A stretch of 9,061 nt of DNA, taken from positions 1 to 9,061 of the forward strand of contig CANQEC010000089.1 in the NCBI GenBank assembly GCA_947594335.1, given 5' to 3'. The notes beneath the pieces were generated by a model that did not search any database, was not told the origin of the DNA, and worked only from the letters and a program-made list of their open reading frames with translations. This document shows positions 5,169-9,061 of this stretch, piece by piece (position 1 is the stretch's first letter; each line of letters opens with the position of its first letter). This stretch comes from an uncultured Lachnospiraceae bacterium. GTDB taxonomy: Bacteria > Bacillota > Clostridia > Lachnospirales > Lachnospiraceae. Position numbers and translations under genes: made by a program.

Positions 5169-6395
5169 TTATTCCTCAGAATAAACCTCTGTCGTTTCCT
5201 CATCCGCGGACGGATCGTACGGAACCTCCGTGATGTCCGCCTGCTCATACAGGGCCTGCGTGAATTTCGACTCATACAAGGTCCATACGAGAGACTCACG
5301 GCCATAGATCTCTTCAAAGGAAACCGCATCCGGTTCTCCATAGAGAGCCGCGTTTTCCTCCAGATAAGACACGTACTCATCCTCCGTCAGCTCAATGCCG
5401 TTCGCAAGGCAGTAAGCGCTGACAAGAAGTCTGCGGTTTACCGTAGAGAGAACTTCCTCGTTGATATCATCCTCCGTAATGCCGAACATATCAAGAATCT
5501 CATCCTCGGACTCTGCGCCGCTGAAGGATGTATAGAATTCTATGATTTCCTCTCTGCAGCTGTCATAGAGCTCCTGCGGATATTCGCCAAACTCCGTGCG
5601 GGCAATCGCCTCCTCAAAAAGCGTATCGACTGCCTCGGTATAGCTCGCATCCTCGTTCTCCTCCTCAAGAGTCTCGCGGATGTAAGTTTCGTATTCCTCC
5701 ATCGATTCAAATCCGACCGTATCCGTGACAAACTCCTCGTTATACTCAGGTACATCCAGGCTGTAAACGCCCGTCACCTCATAGACAAAATCAACGGTAT
5801 GCCCGGCCCACTCGATCATCTCGGAATCCTCCGGATAACTGATCGAAAATTCCAGTTTGTCCCCTGTGGAAGCGCCGGTCACCTTTTCATCAAATTCTTC
5901 TCCATATTCCTCATAGCCGATCGTAAGGAAAAAGTCTTCCTCCTCATAAGGCTCCTCTGATCCCTCAAATACATAAGTGAGGTTTCCATAGACGGTATCT
6001 TCTTCCTGCGCCGGATGATCCGCCTCCACTTCCTCCGCGTACATTTCAAGATCGTCCCTGATCCGTTCCTGAACCATCTCGTCCGTGACTTCATAAACTG
6101 TCTTTTCAACAGGGATTCCCGCGTAATCGCCAAGCGTGACATAATCCGCCGCGTTTTCAATCAGATAATCGGACGGATTGATCGGCTCAAGCGAGGCCTC
6201 AGTCTCAGTCTCAGTCTCAGTCTCTTCCTCCTCATCTGCTTCATCTGTTTCCATATCTTCAATTCCTGCTGTCTGATCCTCTGACGCATCATTCGCAGCT
6301 TCCTGCTTCTGCGTCTTCTCGGAAGAGGCGCTGCAGCCTGCAAGCGAAAATCCCAGAGCGCCTGCAAGTAAAAATACAACGATTTTCTTTTTCAT
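5169..6395 (-). CDS. Trigger-factor-like lipoprotein with degenerate FKBP domain
   Basis: A 408-aa protein. The ATG at 6395-6393 begins a lipoprotein signal peptide MKKKIVVFLLAGALGFSLAGC, with lipobox LAGC (Cys21). AGGA lies at 6410-6407. An upstream in-frame start at 6437 would spoil the signal peptide. Residues 22-70 are an acidic linker with a Glu-Thr run coded by a hexanucleotide repeat. Residues 84-97 (DYVTLGDYAGIPVE) match the DYVTLGEYKGLKVE of the downstream paralogue. Residues 130-212 occupy the place of the FKBP domain, but the key EG, FEGG and GFEEGLIG elements are missing, so isomerase activity is doubtful. Residues 215-390 are a helical region comparable to the trigger factor C-domain. 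It probably serves as a membrane-anchored, extracytoplasmic chaperone, distantly analogous to PrsA. It is first in a pair with the isomerase-like paralogue. Confidence 0.85.
   Translation of the reverse strand: MKKKIVVFLLAGALGFSLAGCSASSEKTQKQEAANDASEDQTAGIEDMETDEADEEEETETETETEASLEPINPSDYLIENAADYVTLGDYAGIPVEKTVYEVTDEMVQERIRDDLEMYAEEVEADHPAQEEDTVYGNLTYVFEGSEEPYEEEDFFLTIGYEEYGEEFDEKVTGASTGDKLEFSISYPEDSEMIEWAGHTVDFVYEVTGVYSLDVPEYNEEFVTDTVGFESMEEYETYIRETLEEENEDASYTEAVDTLFEEAIARTEFGEYPQELYDSCREEIIEFYTSFSGAESEDEILDMFGITEDDINEEVLSTVNRRLLVSAYCLANGIELTEDEYVSYLEENAALYGEPDAVSFEEIYGRESLVWTLYESKFTQALYEQADITEVPYDPSADEETTEVYSEE
6198..6224 (-). repeat. Hexanucleotide repeat coding (Glu-Thr)n in the lipoprotein linker
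   Basis: Four perfect CTCAGT units plus CTC (plus-strand reading) encode alternating Glu and Thr in the linker after the lipidated cysteine. The unit is two codons, so slippage changes linker length without a frameshift. Confidence 0.85.
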
Positions 6396-6472
6396 AGTCA
6401 GTCCATTCCTTTCTTCATGCTGACATCCGCGCGGCAAACGCGGGCGCCGGTTAAAAGCTAAAACCAGTCTGC

Positions 6473-6502
6473 ATTATATCATTTCCGCGCGACCTTTGTA
6501 AA
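6473..6502 (-). promoter_or_regulatory. Promoter of the trigger-factor-like gene pair
   Basis: On the minus strand, TTTACA (6502-6497) is followed after 18 bp by TATAAT (6478-6473). A TGA immediately before the hexamer makes an extended -10. Expected start near 6466, with a leader of about 70 nt. Just upstream, 6523-6566 is almost pure pyrimidine on the plus strand, so the minus strand is A/G-rich there. Confidence 0.7.
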
Positions 6503-6609
6503 TACGTTTCCGCGAGAACACACTTTTTTCATTTTTTCTTTTCTCTTTCTTTCGTTTTCCTTCTTCAAAATTTTTTATTTAAAGGCAGGAGGCGGCGCCC
6601 AACTTTTTC

Positions 6610-6638
6610 TTTTCATCCTCCAAAAGCTATGCTATGAT
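6610..6638 (+). promoter_or_regulatory. Promoter of cca
   Basis: TTTTCA (6610-6615) and TATGAT (6633-6638) are 17 bp apart. A TG at 6630-6631 makes an extended -10, very like the one before the XRE gene. Leader about 28 nt to the ATG at 6673. Confidence 0.6.
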
Positions 6639-6672
6639 AAATCTGCTGTGGAATCACGAAAGGAGGAACGGC

Positions 6673-8034
6673 ATGAACTATATGGAAATTCCCGCCCACG
6701 CGGAAAAAATCCTCGATACCCTTCACGAGGCGGGCTATGAGGCTTTTGTGGTCGGCGGCTGCGTCCGCGATTCCATACTGGGCAGGACACCGGGGGACTG
6801 GGATATCACAACATCCGCACCGCCGCAGGAAATAAAAAGACTGTTTTTGCGGACAATCGATACCGGAATTGCTCATGGAACAGTGACCGTCATGACTGAC
6901 GGAAAAGGCTGTGAAGTCACCACCTACAGGATCGACGGAGTCTACGAGGATTCCCGCCACCCAAAGCAGGTTTCCTTCACATCCAGCCTTCATGAGGATC
7001 TGAGGCGGCGGGATTTTACAATAAACGCGATGGCATATTCCCATGAAACAGGAATCGTTGACATCTTCGGCGGGATGAAGGACCTTCAGGATAAAGTGAT
7101 ACGCTGCGTCGGCAGGGCAGACGAAAGATTCAGTGAAGATGCTCTCCGGATGCTGCGGGCTGTGAGATTTGCGGGGCAGCTTGGCTTTTCCATTGACGAC
7201 AGCGTCAAGGAGGCGATCCGCAGCATGGCGGACCTGCTCGACCACATCAGCGCTGAGCGGATCCGTACGGAAATCGTCCGATTAGTGGCATCGCCTCACC
7301 CTTCCTGGTTCCGCCTCGCCTACGAGACAGGCATCACATCCGTCATCATGCCCGAGTTTGACCGGCTCATGGTGCAGCGTCAGAACAACCCGCATCACGC
7401 CTACTCAACCGGGGAGCATACTCTGCTCGCGATGGAAAATATTCCGGCCGACCCTGTTCTGCGTCTTACAATGCTCTTTCACGACATCGGCAAACCGGAT
7501 GTCTGCACGACCGACGAGACGGGCAGAGATCATTTTCACGGACATGCTTCGCGAAGCGGGGAAATCGCATACCGGATCATGAAACGTCTCAAATTTGACA
7601 ACAATACCCTGTTCCGGGTCTGTAATCTGGTAAAGAATCACTCGCTGTACCCGCAGCTCTCCGCAAGAGACATCCGCATGGCGGCGCACGCCATGGGGCC
7701 TGAAACATTCGACGATTATCTTCTGGTAAAACGCGCCGATATCCTGTCACAGAATCCTTCCGTGATACAGGATAAACTGAATTATCTAAAGGAAGTCGGA
7801 CGCATCTGGAATGAGATCAGGCAGCACGGAGACTGCCTCTGCACAAAACAGCTGATGCTGAAAGGGGACGATCTGATCCGCGACGGAATGAAGCCGGGGC
7901 CAAAGATGGGGCGTCTGCTGGAACGCCTGCTTTTTGAGGTGCTGGAGCAGCCGCAGCTGAATACGAAAGAATATCTGCTTGAGGAAAGCCGCCGGCTCAG
8001 AGAACAGGAACCGCGCCATTTTTCCGAAAGCTAA
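6673..8034 (+). CDS. cca: CCA tRNA nucleotidyltransferase with HD domain
   Basis: A 453-aa enzyme that adds or repairs the 3' CCA end of tRNAs in the cytoplasm using CTP and ATP. The ATG at 6673 is chosen because AGGAGG (6661-6666) lies 6 nt upstream; an earlier in-frame ATG at 6634 overlaps the promoter. The class II nucleotidyltransferase head shows GGCVRD (28-33) and the metal-binding DWD (42-44), then RRRDFTINAM (111-120). EDALRMLRAVRFA (155-167) and ERIRTE (195-200) match the nucleotide-selecting neck. Residues 249-350 form an HD domain with LFHDIGKP (His270-Asp271) and HFHGHA (287-292). HD domains in this family often carry phosphohydrolase activity. The length fits clostridial CCA enzymes. 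A poly(A) polymerase of the same superfamily is the alternative, less likely in this lineage. It is transcribed alone, divergent from the lipoprotein gene. Confidence 0.93.
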   Translation: MNYMEIPAHAEKILDTLHEAGYEAFVVGGCVRDSILGRTPGDWDITTSAPPQEIKRLFLRTIDTGIAHGTVTVMTDGKGCEVTTYRIDGVYEDSRHPKQVSFTSSLHEDLRRRDFTINAMAYSHETGIVDIFGGMKDLQDKVIRCVGRADERFSEDALRMLRAVRFAGQLGFSIDDSVKEAIRSMADLLDHISAERIRTEIVRLVASPHPSWFRLAYETGITSVIMPEFDRLMVQRQNNPHHAYSTGEHTLLAMENIPADPVLRLTMLFHDIGKPDVCTTDETGRDHFHGHASRSGEIAYRIMKRLKFDNNTLFRVCNLVKNHSLYPQLSARDIRMAAHAMGPETFDDYLLVKRADILSQNPSVIQDKLNYLKEVGRIWNEIRQHGDCLCTKQLMLKGDDLIRDGMKPGPKMGRLLERLLFEVLEQPQLNTKEYLLEESRRLREQEPRHFSES

Positions 8035-8038
8035 AAAT

Positions 8039-8067
8039 CGAGCAGGAGGCTGTTTTCCTCCTGCTCG
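8039..8067. terminator. Bidirectional terminator shared by cca and the convergent membrane protein gene
   Basis: A perfect 11-bp stem (CGAGCAGGAGG / CCTCCTGCTCG) encloses a 7-nt loop. It lies 4 bp after the cca stop and 7 bp after the stop of the minus-strand gene. On the minus strand it is followed by ATTTTT, a good U-run. On the plus strand the run is only TCTTT, so termination is probably stronger for the membrane protein gene. Confidence 0.85.
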
Positions 8068-8074
8068 TCTTTCA

Positions 8075-8590
8075 TCAGCCTTTTATGCCTTTCTTTTTTC
8101 CGGAAGCGCTTTTGGCTGCCTCCGCTGCCTCTTTTTTCGCTTTTCCGGAAACCTTGTCCCTCATTTTCGCGAAAAATCCTTTCTTTTTCTTCGGAGTCTC
8201 AAGAGGTCCGCGCACGCCCTTTACTTCCATAATATAGATGCCGCTCACTACCGCACGGACTTCCTTTTTCACGGGAATCGTGTCAAAAACCGCCGCGTCG
8301 CTGATAAGCGTCATGATCCTGGGTCCCACCTTCGCCTTGACGATCGGAAGCTTGGACCGGCGCATAAGCTTTGGAGTCTGGTCAATCACCATCTGCGGAA
8401 GCCCCGAATCCTTTATGGGCATTCGCTTCTTATCGATGATCAGCATGGACACCGTCTGCTTCGCCGCCTCCATCTGCTGCTGCTGCGCTTCCTGCTTTCT
8501 CTGAAGCCTGCGTCCCACAAAATACAGAACGGCGAGGATGATTACGAGAACGATCAGAATACCCAGCAAAACATAAAAAAATGTCTTCAT
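8075..8590 (-). CDS. Single-pass membrane protein of unknown function with basic tail
   Basis: A 171-aa protein. The ATG at 8590 follows GGGAGG with a 5-nt gap; an in-frame start at 8617 lies inside the promoter region and is rejected. Residues 4-25 are one strongly hydrophobic helix (FFYVLLGILIVLVIILAVLYF), then RRLQRK, so the rest should face the cytoplasm. Residues 29-46 are Gln/Glu-rich. Residues 47-128 form the likely folded part (MLIIDKKRMPIKDSGLP, KVGPRIMTLISD, EVRAVVSGIYIMEV). From 134 the chain is Lys/Ala-rich and probably disordered or nucleic-acid or lipid binding. The style is that of a conserved Clostridia protein, but I cannot attach a function. It is transcribed alone from the promoter at 8621-8649. 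Confidence 0.85.
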   Translation of the reverse strand: MKTFFYVLLGILIVLVIILAVLYFVGRRLQRKQEAQQQQMEAAKQTVSMLIIDKKRMPIKDSGLPQMVIDQTPKLMRRSKLPIVKAKVGPRIMTLISDAAVFDTIPVKKEVRAVVSGIYIMEVKGVRGPLETPKKKKGFFAKMRDKVSGKAKKEAAEAAKSASGKKKGIKG

Positions 8591-8620
8591 ATGTACCTCC
8601 CACTGTAATAACTGCATCTC

Positions 8621-8649
8621 ATTCTATCATTCTTTGTCAGAAAGTGCAA
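8621..8649 (-). promoter_or_regulatory. Promoter of the single-pass membrane protein gene
   Basis: On the minus strand TTGCAC (8649-8644) and TAGAAT (8626-8621) are 17 bp apart, with TGA directly before the -10. The leader would be about 25 nt. Confidence 0.7.
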
Positions 8650-8658
8650 TTAATAATT

Positions 8659-8680
8659 AAGTCAAATTTACGATTGACTT
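8659..8680. promoter_or_regulatory. Inverted repeat over the -35 box of the distal plus-strand promoter
   Basis: AAGTCAA and TTGACTT form a perfect 7-bp inverted repeat with an 8-bp spacer. The right arm contains the TTGACT -35 hexamer at 8674-8679. It is a possible operator between two divergent promoters. No binder is identified. Confidence 0.35.
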
Positions 8681-8702
8681 ACATCAGTTCATGCTGTATA
8701 AT
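8674..8702 (+). promoter_or_regulatory. Distal plus-strand promoter upstream of the cold-shock gene
   Basis: TTGACT (8674-8679), a 17-bp spacer and TATAAT (8697-8702) make a near-consensus sigma-A promoter. A transcript would start near 8709, about 300 nt before the cold-shock start codon. No other open frame with a ribosome binding site is seen in between. Confidence 0.65.
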
Positions 8703-8752
8703 TTTTTCCTGCGTCTGCTCAAAACAACAGTGTATTAAAATTATTGGTGTAA

Positions 8753-8761
8753 TGTTATAAT
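8753..8761 (+). promoter_or_regulatory. Possible extended -10 promoter
   Basis: TGTTATAAT is a perfect extended -10 with a poor -35 (TATTAA). In such an AT-rich stretch it may be chance. Confidence 0.3.
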
Positions 8762-8815
8762 TTTTACCTTCTTAGCATGTCGTTTATATATTTCTTAAAA
8801 AATCGTGTATTTTAC

Positions 8816-8844
8816 TTGACAGCCCCGGCAGAAGAGTTTATAAT
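8816..8844 (+). promoter_or_regulatory. Consensus promoter of the cold-shock protein gene
   Basis: TTGACA (8816-8821) and TATAAT (8839-8844) are both perfect and lie exactly 17 bp apart, so high basal strength is expected. Transcription from about 8851 gives an unusually long leader of roughly 155 nt, as is common for cold-shock mRNAs. Confidence 0.9.
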
Positions 8845-8874
8845 GAGGATACTGAAAAGATTTATTGTTTATAT

Positions 8875-8957
8875 ATTTCACTGGCTATTATAGGTTATAA
8901 AATTTTATATCAATTCGTTTATTTTGTTTGTAATTTCTAATAGCTGGTGAAGTTTTT
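8875..8957 (+). promoter_or_regulatory. Structured 5' leader with terminator-like long-range stem
   Basis: Bases 8876-8890 (TTTCACTGGCTATTA) can pair over all 15 positions with 8938-8952 (TAATAGCTGGTGAAG), three of them as G-U pairs. TTTTT (8953-8957) follows at once. The 47-nt loop contains a 14-bp AT palindrome (8896-8909). This layout is that of an intrinsic terminator with a large loop, ahead of the ribosome binding site at 8992. A temperature-responsive or CspA-melted attenuator is inferred. Confidence 0.5.
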
Positions 8958-9005
8958 AAGCGGAATCTTATTTCACGTATTTTATTTTAACAGGAGGTGT
9001 TCGCT

Positions 9006-9061
9006 GTGAATAAGGGCACGGTTAAGTGGTTCAATGCAGAGAAGGGGTATGGCTTTATCAC
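9006..9061 (+). CDS. CspA-family cold-shock protein, 5' end only
   Basis: The GTG at 9006 follows AGGAGG (8992-8997) by 8 nt. The visible residues MNKGTVKWFNAEKGYGFI are the highly conserved N-terminus of the cold-shock domain. They include the start of the RNP1 motif (KGYGFI) with the aromatic residues that stack on single-stranded nucleic acid. Family members are about 65-70 aa RNA chaperones that melt mRNA structure and can act as antiterminators. The window ends after 18 full codons and two bases. The perfect promoter and long structured leader fit a strongly expressed, post-transcriptionally controlled csp gene. Which paralogue it is cannot be told from this fragment. Confidence 0.95.
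   Translation, partial: MNKGTVKWFNAEKGYGFI

Noticed and set aside
6613..7245. 210-aa minus-strand frame over cca
   Set aside because: It is antisense to the conserved catalytic part of cca and has no plausible start site.

Overview
The window looks like chromosomal DNA from a Gram-positive anaerobe of the Clostridia, most likely Lachnospiraceae. This rests on strong AGGAGG-type ribosome binding sites, sigma-A-type promoters, extracytoplasmic trigger-factor-like proteins, a BTAD-type regulator with a degenerate GGDEF-like tail, and a clostridial HD-domain CCA-adding enzyme. The genus is inferred from style, not from a database hit. No rRNA, tRNA or CRISPR array was seen.

Left part (1-2767, minus strand). 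A promoter at 2739-2767 has a perfect 16-bp palindrome (2744-2759) in its spacer. It drives a tight three-gene operon: a 65-aa protein (2666-2469), a 405-aa SARP/AfsR-like regulator (2467-1250) and a 154-aa protein (1253-789). The two small proteins share a gapless ~40-residue module around a WQG motif. Downstream is a secreted, acidic, 12-residue-repeat protein (674 to beyond position 1). Its own promoter carries two 11-bp-spaced GTAAC repeats 9-10 bp before a TATAAT box, the geometry of SARP/OmpR-type operators.

Middle (2767-3840). A 98-aa XRE-type regulator (2871-3167, plus) is divergent from the operon and is the natural candidate to bind the palindrome. It converges on a 61-aa unknown gene (3393-3208, minus). 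From 3394 to 3839 there is no credible gene. That stretch holds a long hairpin with a short U-run (3521-3590), a 5' fragment of a group II intron, probably class C-like (3762-3611, minus), and a terminator hairpin directly upstream of it (3769-3797).

Right-centre (3840-6502, minus). Two tandem exported trigger-factor paralogues lie here. The first transcribed is a lipoprotein with a degenerate FKBP domain (6395-5169). The second is a signal-peptide protein with an intact-looking FKBP domain (5054-3840). A hairpin with a U-run lies between them (5091-5138).

Right part (6610-9061). Divergent from the lipoprotein is cca, the tRNA CCA nucleotidyltransferase (6673-8034, plus). It shares a bidirectional terminator (8039-8067) with a convergent single-pass membrane protein (8590-8075, minus). 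The AT-rich stretch 8591-9005 has no gene. It holds the promoter of the membrane protein, up to three tandem plus-strand promoters, and a ~155-nt leader able to form a long terminator-like stem. These lead into a cold-shock protein gene cut by the window edge (9006-9061).
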